Positions 8,705 through 17,298 of a DNA stretch of 64,000 bases are shown piece by piece (the stretch's first letter is position 1; each line of letters starts with the position of its first letter). A program made the translations under genes and the position numbers. The DNA lies in contig NZ_JAEKJB010000015.1 of NCBI RefSeq assembly GCF_016785095.1, forward strand, positions 1 to 64,000, given 5' to 3'. Source of the DNA: Alloalcanivorax marinus. Its GTDB lineage: Bacteria; Pseudomonadota; Gammaproteobacteria; Pseudomonadales; Alcanivoracaceae. Under the pieces are notes generated by a model. That model ran no database searches, was not told where the DNA came from, and saw nothing but the letters and a program-made list of their open reading frames with translations.

Positions 8705-9475
8705 ATGATGAAACCCAATATTCTGGTGATCGCCGGCCACGACCCCTCCGGGGGTGCCGGCATTCACGCCGACATCGAAGCGATCCACGCCCTGGGTGGC
8801 TTCGCCAGCACCCTGATCACCGCCCTCACGGTGCAAAACAGCCGCAACGTCACCGGCTTCCAGCTCACCCCCATCGAGTTGCTGGAACGCCAGGCCGATG
8901 CCCTGCTCGCCGACTACCATTACCAGGCGGTGAAGATCGGCATGACCGGCTCGGTGGCAATGGTGGAATGGATAGCCCGGCTACTGGCGCGTCTGCCGGG
9001 CGTGCCGGTGGTGCTGGATCCGGTGCTCGCCGCCGAAGCCGGCGGCAGCCTGTCCCAGGGAGATCTCGCCGAGACCATGCTTAACCGCCTGGCGCCGCTG
9101 ACCACGGTGCTCACTCCCAACCTGCCGGAGGCGGAGAAGCTCAGCGGCGAAAGCGGGGTGGACGCCGCCGGCACGGCTCTGGCCGCGCGCACCGGGCGCG
9201 CGGTGCTGGTCACCGGCACCCACGACGATACCGACCAGGTCAGCAATCATCTGTTCCACGGCGAACGCCGCCACCATTGGGACTGGCCACGCCTGCCGGA
9301 GGTCTACCACGGCTCCGGCTGCACCCTGGCTTCCGCCCTGGCCACCCGACTGGCCCGGGGCGACGCCCTCGACGACGCCACCGGCGCCGCCCAGGCGTGG
9401 CTCCACCAGGGCCTGCGTGATGCCTGGCGGCCCGGCGGCGGCCAGTTCGTTCCCGACCGGAGGTTCCAGCCATGA
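8705..9475 (+). CDS. thiD: Hydroxymethylpyrimidine (phosphate) kinase
   Basis: Phosphorylates HMP and HMP-P in thiamine pyrophosphate synthesis (ribokinase fold). N-terminal NILVIAGHDPSGGAG is the substrate-binding signature, and the anion-hole motif GSGCTLASA is near the C-terminus. The open frame extends 51 bases into hemJ, but GGGAG just before the ATG at 8705 and the family N-terminus fix the start, giving 256 residues. It overlaps thiE by four bases (ATGA). I saw no TPP riboswitch upstream. Confidence 0.95.
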   Translation: MMKPNILVIAGHDPSGGAGIHADIEAIHALGGFASTLITALTVQNSRNVTGFQLTPIELLERQADALLADYHYQAVKIGMTGSVAMVEWIARLLARLPGVPVVLDPVLAAEAGGSLSQGDLAETMLNRLAPLTTVLTPNLPEAEKLSGESGVDAAGTALAARTGRAVLVTGTHDDTDQVSNHLFHGERRHHWDWPRLPEVYHGSGCTLASALATRLARGDALDDATGAAQAWLHQGLRDAWRPGGGQFVPDRRFQP

Positions 9476-10122
9476 GCGCTCCCGAAACCCACCGCGTGCG
9501 CGGCCTGTACGCGGTCACCGACCCGGATCTGTGCCCCGGCGAACGGGTGCTGGACGCCGGCGCCGCCGCCCTGCGCGGCGGTGCCGCCATGCTGCAGTAC
9601 CGCGACAAGCACGCCGACACCGCCACCCGCCGTCACCGCGCCGCCCGCCTGGCGCTGCTGTGCCAGGAATACGGCGCCCTGTTCATCGTCAATGACGACC
9701 CGGCCCTGGCCGCCGAGGTGGAAGCCGACGGCGTGCACCTCGGCCAAAGCGACGGGCGCATCGACGCCGCCCGCACCATGCTGGGTAGCGGCAAGCTGAT
9801 CGGCGTGTCCTGTCACGGCAGCCTGGAGCTGGCCCGGCAAGCCGCCGAAGAAGGCGCCGACTATCTGGCCCTGGGTCGTTTTTTCCCGTCGCGCACCAAA
9901 CCCCAGGCGCCTCCGGCGGACCTGGATACCCTGCGCGAGGCCCGGCGCCGCTTCCGCCAGCCCCTGGTGGCCATCGGCGGTATCAACGCCGATAACGCCG
10001 CCTCCCTGATCGAGGCCGGCGCCGACGCGGTAGCGGTGATCCATGGCTTGTTCGGCGCCCCGGACGACGCCGCCGTGGAAGCCGCCGCCCGCCGCCTGGC
10101 CGGCCTGTTCGCGCACCGTTAA
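9472..10122 (+). CDS. thiE: Thiamine-phosphate synthase
   Basis: Joins HMP-pyrophosphate and thiazole phosphate to make thiamine phosphate. It is a TIM barrel with QYRDK near residue 40, the VNDD block, DGVHLGQSD and the C-terminal AIGGIN phosphate-binding motif. At 216 residues it has normal length. GGAGG stands nine bases before the ATG, and the gene is coupled to thiD through an ATGA overlap. Confidence 0.96.
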   Translation: MSAPETHRVRGLYAVTDPDLCPGERVLDAGAAALRGGAAMLQYRDKHADTATRRHRAARLALLCQEYGALFIVNDDPALAAEVEADGVHLGQSDGRIDAARTMLGSGKLIGVSCHGSLELARQAAEEGADYLALGRFFPSRTKPQAPPADLDTLREARRRFRQPLVAIGGINADNAASLIEAGADAVAVIHGLFGAPDDAAVEAAARRLAGLFAHR

Positions 10123-10155
10123 TACCCACGCCGGTAGGAAAAGTGCCATGTCCGT

Positions 10156-10184
10156 CTGACAGAATTTCGGGCAGGGAGTAGACT
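10156..10184 (+). promoter_or_regulatory. hemL promoter (sigma70-type)
   Basis: CTGACA (10156-10161) and TAGACT (10179-10184) are separated by exactly 17 bp, with hemL starting 30 bases downstream of the -10. This would give hemL its own transcript apart from thiDE. Confidence 0.65.
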
Positions 10185-10213
10185 AAGGCCCGTTTATCTT
10201 CCAAGGAGTCCCA

Positions 10214-11500
10214 ATGAGTCGCACGCATTCCGAGCAGTTGTTCCGTCGCGCCCAGCAGCATATTCCAGGGGGTGTGAACTCCCCGGTGCGCGCCTTCAAG
10301 GGCGTGGGCGGCACGCCGGTGTTCTTCCACCGCGCGGAGGGCCCCTGGCTTTATGACGAGGACGACAACCGCTACGTGGACTACGTGGGTTCCTGGGGCC
10401 CGATGATCCTGGGCCACAACAACGAGGCGGTGCGAGAGGCGGTTCAGAAAGCGGCGGCCGACGGCCTCAGCTTCGGCGCGCCCACCGCCGCCGAGGTGGA
10501 CATGGCGGATCTGGTCTGTGAGCTGGTGCCCTCCATGGACATGGTGCGCATGGTCAACTCCGGCACCGAGGCGACCATGAGCGCCATCCGCCTGGCGCGC
10601 GGTTACACCGGCCGCGACAAGATCATCAAATTCGAAGGCTGCTACCACGGCCATGTGGACAGCCTGCTGGTAAAGGCCGGCTCCGGCGCCCTGACCCTGG
10701 GCACCCCCAGTTCCCCCGGCGTGCCCAAGGCGGTCACCGACGACACCCTGACGCTCAATTACAACGACGCCGGCGGCCTGGAGGAAGTGTTCAGGGCCCG
10801 GGGCGATGAGATCGCCGCCGTGATCGTTGAGCCGGTGGCCGGCAACATGAACTGCGTGCCTCCCACCCAGGGCTTCCTGGAAGCGCTGCGCAAGTATTGC
10901 GACGAACACGGCGCGGTATTGATCTTCGACGAGGTGATGACCGGCTTCCGGGTGGCCCTGGGCGGTGCCCAGGCGCTCTATGGCGTGACCCCGGACCTGA
11001 CCACCCTGGGCAAGATCATCGGCGGCGGCATGCCGGTGGGCGCCCTGGGTGGCAAGAAGGCGATCATGGAGCACCTGTCACCGCTGGGCCCGGTCTACCA
11101 GGCCGGCACGCTGTCCGGTAACCCGGTGGCCATGGCCGCCGGCCTGGCCACTCTCCGGCAACTGCGCCGCGAGGGTTTCCACGAGGAACTGGCCGCCAAG
11201 ACCGAGAAACTCACCGAGGGCATGGCCACCCTGGCCCGGGAAGCGGGCATCGCCTTCCACACCACCCGGGCGGGCGGCATGTTCGGCCTGTACTTCACCG
11301 AGCAAACCCGGATCACCCGGTTCGACGAAGTGATGGCCTGCGACCAGGCCCGCTTCGGCGCCTTCTTCAACGCCATGCTGGATCGCGGCGTGTACCTGGC
11401 GCCCAGTGCTTTCGAAGCCGGCTTCGTGTCCATCGCCCACGGTGACGAGCACATTGATGCCACCCTGGAGGCGGCGCGCGGCGCCTTCGCGGCGCTATAA
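10214..11500 (+). CDS. hemL: Glutamate-1-semialdehyde 2,1-aminomutase
   Basis: PLP enzyme that converts glutamate-1-semialdehyde to 5-aminolevulinate, the committed tetrapyrrole precursor in the C5 pathway. The N-terminal PGGVNSPVRAFKGVGG signature and the PLP lysine in TLGKIIGGGMPVG (near residue 265) are conserved. At 428 residues it matches E. coli (426). AAGGAG precedes the ATG. It is convergent with ybaK across a REP doublet. Confidence 0.97.
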   Translation: MSRTHSEQLFRRAQQHIPGGVNSPVRAFKGVGGTPVFFHRAEGPWLYDEDDNRYVDYVGSWGPMILGHNNEAVREAVQKAAADGLSFGAPTAAEVDMADLVCELVPSMDMVRMVNSGTEATMSAIRLARGYTGRDKIIKFEGCYHGHVDSLLVKAGSGALTLGTPSSPGVPKAVTDDTLTLNYNDAGGLEEVFRARGDEIAAVIVEPVAGNMNCVPPTQGFLEALRKYCDEHGAVLIFDEVMTGFRVALGGAQALYGVTPDLTTLGKIIGGGMPVGALGGKKAIMEHLSPLGPVYQAGTLSGNPVAMAAGLATLRQLRREGFHEELAAKTEKLTEGMATLAREAGIAFHTTRAGGMFGLYFTEQTRITRFDEVMACDQARFGAFFNAMLDRGVYLAPSAFEAGFVSIAHGDEHIDATLEAARGAFAAL

Positions 11501-11520
11501 CCTTCACCACGCTGTAGCAA

Positions 11521-11580
11521 GGGTATCGCGGCTGAAGCCGCTCCCACGGTATTTTTACAGCGGCTTCAGCCGCGCTACCC
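11521..11580. repeat. REP doublet (REPIN) 1
   Basis: Two inverted copies of a palindromic core, TCGCGGCTGAAGCCGCTCCC and GCGGCTTCAGCCGCG, separated by about 11 bases. This is the Pseudomonas-type REP sequence mobilised in trans by RAYT (IS200-like) transposases. It fills the gap between convergent hemL and ybaK and could act as a bidirectional terminator or transcript stabiliser. Confidence 0.88.
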
Positions 11581-11582
11581 GA

Positions 11583-12047
11583 TCAGCGCGCCAGCGGCGC
11601 CAGCCGACCGCCGGTCAAGGCCAGCAGATCCGCCGGCGCCATCTCGATTTCCAACCCGCGCCGGCCGGCGCTCATGTACAGGCTCGGCTGCTGGTCGGCG
11701 CTGTCATCCAGCCACAGGGGCAGACGCTTTTTCTGTCCCAGCGGGCTGATCCCACCGAGCACATAGCCGGTGAGCCGCTCCGCCCTCGGGCCGTCCACCA
11801 TGGCCGCCTTCTTACCGCCCGCCGCCCGCGCCAGAGCCTTGAGATCGAGGCTGTGGTCCACCGGCACCATGGCCACCTGAACCTTGCCATCCACCTCCGC
11901 CAGCAGTGTCTTGAACACGCGTTCCGGAGCCAGCCCCAGGGCCTCCGCCGCTTCGCGGCCATAGCTTTCCGCCTGGGGATCGTGCTCATAGGCGTGCAGA
12001 TGAAAGTCGACGCCGGCTCTCTCGGCGACCTTCACCGCCGGCGTCAT
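11583..12047 (-). CDS. ybaK: Cys-tRNA(Pro)/Cys-tRNA deacylase YbaK
   Basis: Trans-editing enzyme that hydrolyses mischarged Cys-tRNA(Pro). The 154-residue protein carries the conserved lysine in ERVFKTL and the GYVLGGISPLGQKK signature of the YbaK/EbsC subgroup. The ATG overlaps the stop of the upstream TPR lipoprotein gene by four bases, so the two form an operon. Confidence 0.93.
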   Translation of the reverse strand: MTPAVKVAERAGVDFHLHAYEHDPQAESYGREAAEALGLAPERVFKTLLAEVDGKVQVAMVPVDHSLDLKALARAAGGKKAAMVDGPRAERLTGYVLGGISPLGQKKRLPLWLDDSADQQPSLYMSAGRRGLEIEMAPADLLALTGGRLAPLAR

Positions 12048-12493
12048 GCGCGATCCCTACGCAGGCTTTCAGCCCGCTTGCGGGCGGCATCGGCGCCGTC
12101 CGGATCACCCTGCTCGGCGCGCGCCGCGGCCACCAGTTCCCAGAGATCGGCCCGGTAGGCATCGTTGTCCGGCGCCAGGCGCAGGGCACGCCGGGCCAGC
12201 CCCTCCGCGCCGGCGGGATCACCCTCCTCCAGGCGCAGCAACGCCAGCTCCCGGTACAGCCAGGAAGAGTTGGGAGCCATGGTCAACGCCCGTTCCAGAT
12301 AGCGGCCGGCGGCGGCCATACGCCCCTGATCACGGGCCTGGTCAGCACGCTCCAGCAGCGACAGCGCCGGCGAGCCGGCCAGTTCGGTGTCGGCGGTCAC
12401 CGGCGTCTGCGCCTCCTCGGCCGGCGGCATCACCGAACAGCCGGAGACCAGCAGCGCGGCCAGGAAAATCAGTCGAACCGGTCCTTGCGGCAT
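12044..12493 (-). CDS. TPR-containing lipoprotein
   Basis: Predicted outer- or inner-membrane lipoprotein of 149 residues. A signal peptide starting MPQGPVRLIFLAALL ends in the lipobox LVSGC. After a short linker come about two tetratricopeptide units (about residues 45-140, e.g. RYLERALTMAPNSS and GLARRALRLAPDNDAYR). The frame is open further upstream, but the signal peptide and AGGA before the ATG at 12493 fix the start. Its partner is unknown; it is coupled to ybaK. Confidence 0.82.
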   Translation of the reverse strand: MPQGPVRLIFLAALLVSGCSVMPPAEEAQTPVTADTELAGSPALSLLERADQARDQGRMAAAGRYLERALTMAPNSSWLYRELALLRLEEGDPAGAEGLARRALRLAPDNDAYRADLWELVAAARAEQGDPDGADAARKRAESLRRDRA

Positions 12494-12600
12494 CGTTGCA
12501 GTCCTCGTTTTGTGTTCGCGGGAATGGGCGGAATTCTGCTGCTTTTCCTCGCCGTTGGCCACGGCTACAGTTGTGATCCGACCCGCACACCGGATATTCC

Positions 12601-13446
12601 ATGGAAATTCGCGACCATCCCGAGGATTACGCGGCGCTGAAAAAGGCGGTGGCCCTGCTGACCGCGCCCAGCGTCACCGCCCGGCTATCCAACCTGGTCG
12701 GCTCGCCCATCGAGGGCGCGGTGAGACGGCTGCCCGCCGCCGCGTCCGCGCGCATCAACGAGGCCGTGGAAACGGCGCTGCGCAAGGCCGTGGACGCCGC
12801 CCTGTGGAGCCTGGAGAACCGCCCCCACACCGCCGCCTCGACACGGCGCCACAAGCTCTACGCGGCGGCCTCCGGGGCGGTGGGCGGCGCCTTTGGCCTG
12901 ACTTCCCTGCTCGCCGAATTACCGGTTTCCACCACCCTGATGATGCGCGCCGTGGCGGACGTGGCCCGGGCCGAGGGCTTCGACCTTAGCGACATGGATA
13001 CCAAGGCGGCCTGCCTGGAGGTGTTCGCCATGGGCGGCCCCACGGACCAGGACGACGCGGCGGAGACCGGCTATTACATGGCGCGCGGCTTCGCCACCCA
13101 GGCCATGAACCAGTTGTCCCGGGAGTTGGCGGAGATCGCCGCCCGCCAGGGCGCCGGCCAGAGCGCCCGACTGATGACATCCACCCAGACGGGCAAGTGG
13201 ATGGCTCGCCTGATCGAAAAGGTGGCGGAGCGCTTCGGCGTGGTGATCACCAACAAGGTGGCGGCCCAGGCGGTACCGATCATCGGCGCCGCTACCGGTG
13301 CCACCCTGAATGCGCTGTTCACGGACTTCTACCAGGACATGGCCCTGGGCCATTTCACCGTCAAACGCCTGGAGCGAACCTACGGCGCCGAGGCGATCCG
13401 CGCGGAATTCGAAAAACAGGCGGCCCGCCAACAGCATCGCGGCTGA
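12601..13446 (+). CDS. EcsC-family protein
   Basis: A 281-residue protein of the EcsC family (named after a Bacillus ABC-transporter-linked protein; function unknown). A glycine/alanine-rich hydrophobic region (about 85-125) and a second near IIGAATGATLNALFTDFYQDMA suggest membrane association. The last codons, encoding HRG-stop, lie inside a REP element, so the C-terminus was set by the repeat insertion. Confidence 0.82.
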   Translation: MEIRDHPEDYAALKKAVALLTAPSVTARLSNLVGSPIEGAVRRLPAAASARINEAVETALRKAVDAALWSLENRPHTAASTRRHKLYAAASGAVGGAFGLTSLLAELPVSTTLMMRAVADVARAEGFDLSDMDTKAACLEVFAMGGPTDQDDAAETGYYMARGFATQAMNQLSRELAEIAARQGAGQSARLMTSTQTGKWMARLIEKVAERFGVVITNKVAAQAVPIIGAATGATLNALFTDFYQDMALGHFTVKRLERTYGAEAIRAEFEKQAARQQHRG

Positions 13447-13490
13447 AGCCGCTCCTACGATCACCGTTGTAGGAGCGACTTCAGTCGCGA
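13437..13490. repeat. REP doublet (REPIN) 2
   Basis: TCGCGGCTGAAGCCGCTCCT (from 13437) and the inverted copy GTAGGAGCGACTTCAGTCGC (13469-13490) are about 10 bases apart. The second copy has compensating changes that keep the stem. It lies between convergent ecsC-like and mrcB genes and supplies the stop codon of the former. Confidence 0.9.
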
Positions 13491-13518
13491 TGCTCCCGGC
13501 ATGGCCCCACCCCGGTGG

Positions 13519-15837
13519 TCAGTTGAACAGGCCCTTGAACCAGTCCACCACACCCTTGCCGGCCTTGTGCACGGTGCCACAGCCGTCACTCTTCTCCGGA
13601 ATCGAGGCCTCCAGCATCGGATAAAGGCGGGCGCCGGCGCAGCCCTCGCCACTGGTCTTGTCGCCGGCCGGGTCCATCCACACCATTTCCACGCCCGGGG
13701 GCGGCGCCTCCGGCAGGCTGGTCTGCGGCAGCGACGCCATCAACTGGCTCCATACCGGCAGCGCGCCGGTGGCGCCGGTCACCCGGGCGCTCTGATTGTT
13801 GTCGCGGCCCACCCAGACCACCGCCAGATGGTTGCCGGAGAAGCCGGCGAACCAGGCATCGCGGTACTCATCGCTGGTGCCGGTCTTGCCCGCCACGCGC
13901 AGATCCGCAGGCAGCACCTTGCGGGCACCGCGACCGGTGCCGTCGTTGATCACCTGCTGCATGGCCCACTGAATCAGAAACGCCGGGCCGGAATCGAGCA
14001 CTTCCCGGGTTTCCACCGGGTAACGGGCCAGCGGCTCGCCGTTCTTGTCGAGCACATCGGTGATGGAGCGAAGCGGCGTGGCGAAGCCACCGGTGGCCAG
14101 CGGCTGGTACCACATCGCTACCTCGAAGGGGGTCATGTTGATGCTGCCCAGCAGGATACTGGGATAGGCAGGCACCTTGCGCTTCACGCCGAGCTGATCC
14201 AGGGTCTTGACCACCTTGCCCGGCCCCAGGTCCATACCCAGCTGCACGGTGGCCTGATTACGGGAATGCACCAGAGCATCGAGCATCGGGATCGGTCCGT
14301 GGGATTCGCCGCTGAAGTTCTGGGGCGTCCAGGTGGTGCCGTTGGGCAAGGACACGCTGATCGGCTCGTCGGGGACCGGCGTGGCCAGACTGTAACGCTT
14401 GGGCTGCTCCAGGGCGGTCAGCATCACCGCCGGCTTGACCAGCGAACCGATCGGGCGCACCGCGTCCAGGGCCCGGTTGTACCCATGGTCACGAGGTTTG
14501 CGACTGCTCACCAACGCCAGCACGTCACCCTGCGAGGGCGCCACCACCACCACCGAACCATTGAGGCGGTCGCCGGAGCCGTCGATGCGATTGAGATGGT
14601 CACGCAAGGCACTTTCCGAGGCCAGCTGCGCCAGCACATCCAGGGTGGAGTGAATACGCATCCCGTCCTCGCCGAGCACTTCCGGCGGATAGTCCCGGGC
14701 CAGTTGGCGGCGCACCAGATCGATGAAGGCGGGGAAGGCATACAGGGGAGAGACGCCCCGGGGCACCACTTCCAGGTCCCGCTCCTTGTAACGCTGGAAC
14801 GCCTGATCATCGAGAGCGCCTTCATCCCGGGCCACCCGCAGAACGGTATCGCGGCGGGACTTGGCACGCTCCGGGTTGCGACGCGGATCGTAATAACTGG
14901 GCCCTTTCAGCAACGCCACCAGGGTCGCCAACTGGTGAGGCTCCAGTTCCTCCAGCGGACGACCGAAGTAAAACTGCGCGCCCAGGCCCATGCCGTGGAT
15001 GGCGCGGTTGCCGTCCTGGCCCAGGTACACCTCGTTCAGATAGGCCTCGAGAATCTGCTCCTTGCTGTAGTGCAGTTCGAGCAGCACCGCCATGGGCATT
15101 TCCACCAGCTTGCGCGCCAGGGTGCGGTCCTGGGTGAGCCAGAAGTTCTTCACCAGTTGCTGGGTCAGGGTACTGCCGCCCTGGACCAGCCCGCCGGCCT
15201 TGACGTTGGCGACCATGGCCCGGGCCAGGCCGCGCGGGGAAATGCCGTGGTGGTCGTAGAAATCCCGGTCCTCGGTGGCGATCAGCATCTGCACCAGCAG
15301 GGGCGGTACCCGGTCGAGGGGCACGAACACCCGGTCCTCGGTGTGCCCCGGGTGGATACTGCCGATCTGCAGCGGCTCCAGCCGCGCCACCGAGTCGCCA
15401 TCGCCACCGCTCAGGCCACTGACACGGCCTCCGCTGAGCGACACCCGCAGGCGTTCCGACGGCTCGCCGCCGTCGCTGTCGCGGAAGCCACGGGTATGGA
15501 TCACCAGGGTGTTGCCGTCGGTGGTGTAGCTGCCAGGCGTGGGCGCGCCGGCGGCGCGCCGGTAGCGCATCAGCTCCAGCAGCTTGAGCATGTCGTTGCG
15601 CGACAGCACCCGGCCGGGATACAGCTCCACCGGCCGGGCATAGACCCGCGCCGGCAACTGCCAGACGTGACTGTCGAAACGGTCACGCACATAGGCATCC
15701 AGATACACCAGGCCGGCGGCCGACAGCACCAGCCCGACCAAGGCCAGCTTGCCGATGAAACGCCAGCTCCACCAACGGCGCTGCCGCTGCTTAGCGGAAG
15801 TTTTCCGCTTCTTCGATGTTTTCGCTTTCTTCGCCAT
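13519..15837 (-). CDS. mrcB: Penicillin-binding protein 1B
   Basis: Bifunctional class A PBP that polymerises and cross-links peptidoglycan at the inner membrane. A very basic cytoplasmic tail (KKAKTSKKRKTS) precedes one transmembrane helix (about 28-45), a UB2H-like region, the GT51 glycosyltransferase (catalytic EDRDFYDHHG near residue 187, then GGSTLTQQLVKN) and the transpeptidase with SLVK (about 466), SRN and KTGT (about 651). All catalytic motifs are intact. At 772 residues it is a little shorter than E. coli PBP1B. It is divergent from the adenosine-kinase-like gene. Confidence 0.96.
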   Translation of the reverse strand: MAKKAKTSKKRKTSAKQRQRRWWSWRFIGKLALVGLVLSAAGLVYLDAYVRDRFDSHVWQLPARVYARPVELYPGRVLSRNDMLKLLELMRYRRAAGAPTPGSYTTDGNTLVIHTRGFRDSDGGEPSERLRVSLSGGRVSGLSGGDGDSVARLEPLQIGSIHPGHTEDRVFVPLDRVPPLLVQMLIATEDRDFYDHHGISPRGLARAMVANVKAGGLVQGGSTLTQQLVKNFWLTQDRTLARKLVEMPMAVLLELHYSKEQILEAYLNEVYLGQDGNRAIHGMGLGAQFYFGRPLEELEPHQLATLVALLKGPSYYDPRRNPERAKSRRDTVLRVARDEGALDDQAFQRYKERDLEVVPRGVSPLYAFPAFIDLVRRQLARDYPPEVLGEDGMRIHSTLDVLAQLASESALRDHLNRIDGSGDRLNGSVVVVAPSQGDVLALVSSRKPRDHGYNRALDAVRPIGSLVKPAVMLTALEQPKRYSLATPVPDEPISVSLPNGTTWTPQNFSGESHGPIPMLDALVHSRNQATVQLGMDLGPGKVVKTLDQLGVKRKVPAYPSILLGSINMTPFEVAMWYQPLATGGFATPLRSITDVLDKNGEPLARYPVETREVLDSGPAFLIQWAMQQVINDGTGRGARKVLPADLRVAGKTGTSDEYRDAWFAGFSGNHLAVVWVGRDNNQSARVTGATGALPVWSQLMASLPQTSLPEAPPPGVEMVWMDPAGDKTSGEGCAGARLYPMLEASIPEKSDGCGTVHKAGKGVVDWFKGLFN

Positions 15838-15889
15838 GGCCGCGAGTATAGAGAGACACCGGGAAGCCGCCTACGGGCGCGGTTCCGGT

Positions 15890-15918
15890 TTTACACTGTT
15901 AGACGGCGTCACCATAAT
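15890..15918 (+). promoter_or_regulatory. Promoter of the adenosine-kinase-like gene
   Basis: TTTACA (15890-15895) and CATAAT (15913-15918) with 17 bp spacing, each one base from consensus. Transcription would start near 15925, which supports the GTG at 15950 as the start codon. Confidence 0.75.
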
Positions 15919-15949
15919 AGGCCCCTTCGCAATCGAGTCCGGAGTCCCC

Positions 15950-16954
15950 GTGGAAAAGAAATACGACGTGTACGCCATCGGCAACGCCCTGGTGGATACC
16001 GAAATCGAGGTCAGCGACGAGTTCCTCGCCCGCATGGACCTGGGCAAGGGCCTGATGACCCTGGTTGACGAGGCCCGCCAGCGGGAACTTCTGGACGCCC
16101 TGGCCGGCGAAGCCGAACCACACAACCACACCTGCGGCGGCTCCGCCTGCAATACCGTGGTGGCCACCCGCTATTTCGGTGGCCGCGGCTACTACGCCTG
16201 CAAGGTGGCCGATGACGACACCGGCACCTTTTTTGTGGACGCTTTGCGCGCCGCCGGGGTGGACACCAACATGGATGGCGACCGCGAACCGGGAACCTCC
16301 GGCAAATGCCTGGTGATGATCACCCCGGACGCGGAACGCACCATGAACAGCTTCCTCGGCATTTCCCAGTTCGTCGGCAAGGGCGAACTGAACGAGGCCG
16401 CCATCGCCGCCTCCCGTTATGTCTATCTGGAAGGCTACCTGGTCAGTTCCGACAGTGCCCGCGCCGCCGCCGTGCGCCTGCGAGAGCTGGCGGAACAGCA
16501 TGGCGTGCGGACCTCGCTGACGTTTTCCGACCCGGCCATGGTGCAATTGTTCCGCGACGGCCTGGTGGAGATGCTCGGCACCGGCGTGGACCTGTTGTTC
16601 TGCAACGAGGCCGAGGCCCTGGGCTTCACCGGCACCGATTCCCCGCAAGCGGCCCTGGAAGCCCTCAAACCGATGTGCAACGGCCTGGCCATGACCCTGG
16701 GCGCCCGTGGCGCCCTGCTCTGGGACGGTGAGAACACCCACCACGTGGAAGCGGAACCGGTGAAGCCGGTGGACACCAACGGCGCCGGTGACATGTTCGC
16801 TGGAGCCTTCCTCTACGCGATCACTCAGGGGCACGACTTCCCCACCGCCGGTCGCCTGGCCAGCGCCGCCTGCGCGCGGCTGATCCGCGAGTTCGGCCCG
16901 CGCCTGCCCGCCGAGGCGCATCTGGAAGTCCGCCGGCGGGTGCTGGGCGAATGA
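15950..16954 (+). CDS. PfkB-family sugar kinase, adenosine-kinase-like
   Basis: Ribokinase-fold kinase of 334 residues, closest in type to bacterial adenosine kinases. The N-terminal YAIGNALVDTE, GGSACNT substrate block and the C-terminal PfkB signature DTNGAGDMFAGAF with its catalytic aspartate are intact. The longer open frame extends back into mrcB on the other strand; a GTG at 15950 preceded by GGAG with 5-base spacing, and a promoter ending just upstream, fix the start. It overlaps the Rieske gene by four bases and begins a three-gene operon. The exact substrate is not provable from sequence. Confidence 0.88.
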   Translation: MEKKYDVYAIGNALVDTEIEVSDEFLARMDLGKGLMTLVDEARQRELLDALAGEAEPHNHTCGGSACNTVVATRYFGGRGYYACKVADDDTGTFFVDALRAAGVDTNMDGDREPGTSGKCLVMITPDAERTMNSFLGISQFVGKGELNEAAIAASRYVYLEGYLVSSDSARAAAVRLRELAEQHGVRTSLTFSDPAMVQLFRDGLVEMLGTGVDLLFCNEAEALGFTGTDSPQAALEALKPMCNGLAMTLGARGALLWDGENTHHVEAEPVKPVDTNGAGDMFAGAFLYAITQGHDFPTAGRLASAACARLIREFGPRLPAEAHLEVRRRVLGE

Positions 16955-17298
16955 GCGCCGCGCAGCTGCGGGCGGTGTGCTCGGTGCACGACGTGGCCGA
17001 CGAAAGCGCCCGGGAATTCCAGGTCGGCGACCAGTCGGTGGTGGTGGTCAAGTTCGATGGACAGTTCCACGCCTACCTGAACTGGTGCCCGCACCTGGGC
17101 ATCGAGTTGAACTTCATGCCCGACCAGTTCATGGACGACGAGGGCCGTTTCCTGGTGTGCGCCAACCACGGCGCCCTGTTCGAACCGGAGAACGGCCAAT
17201 GCCTGTCCGGGCCGTGCAGCGGCGACGCCCTCACCGCGGTACCCCTGGAGGTACGCGGCGAGGAAATCTGGGTGGGCCAGGCCGAGACGCCGGCATGA
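16951..17298 (+). CDS. Rieske [2Fe-2S] ferredoxin-like protein
   Basis: Small soluble Rieske protein of 115 residues. Cluster ligands are visible as C46-P-H48 and C70-A-N-H73. Rieske ferredoxins of this size usually pass electrons to oxygenases, or act as nitrite-reductase small-subunit relatives, but no partner oxygenase is nearby. It overlaps both neighbours by four bases, so it is translationally coupled to the kinase genes. Confidence 0.85.
   Translation: MSAAQLRAVCSVHDVADESAREFQVGDQSVVVVKFDGQFHAYLNWCPHLGIELNFMPDQFMDDEGRFLVCANHGALFEPENGQCLSGPCSGDALTAVPLEVRGEEIWVGQAETPA

Noticed and set aside
13501..16068. An 855-codon open frame on the forward strand
   Set aside because: It is antisense to mrcB, whose motifs are all intact. 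Its product is rich in H, R, Q and G, typical of a high-GC shadow frame, with no recognisable domain.
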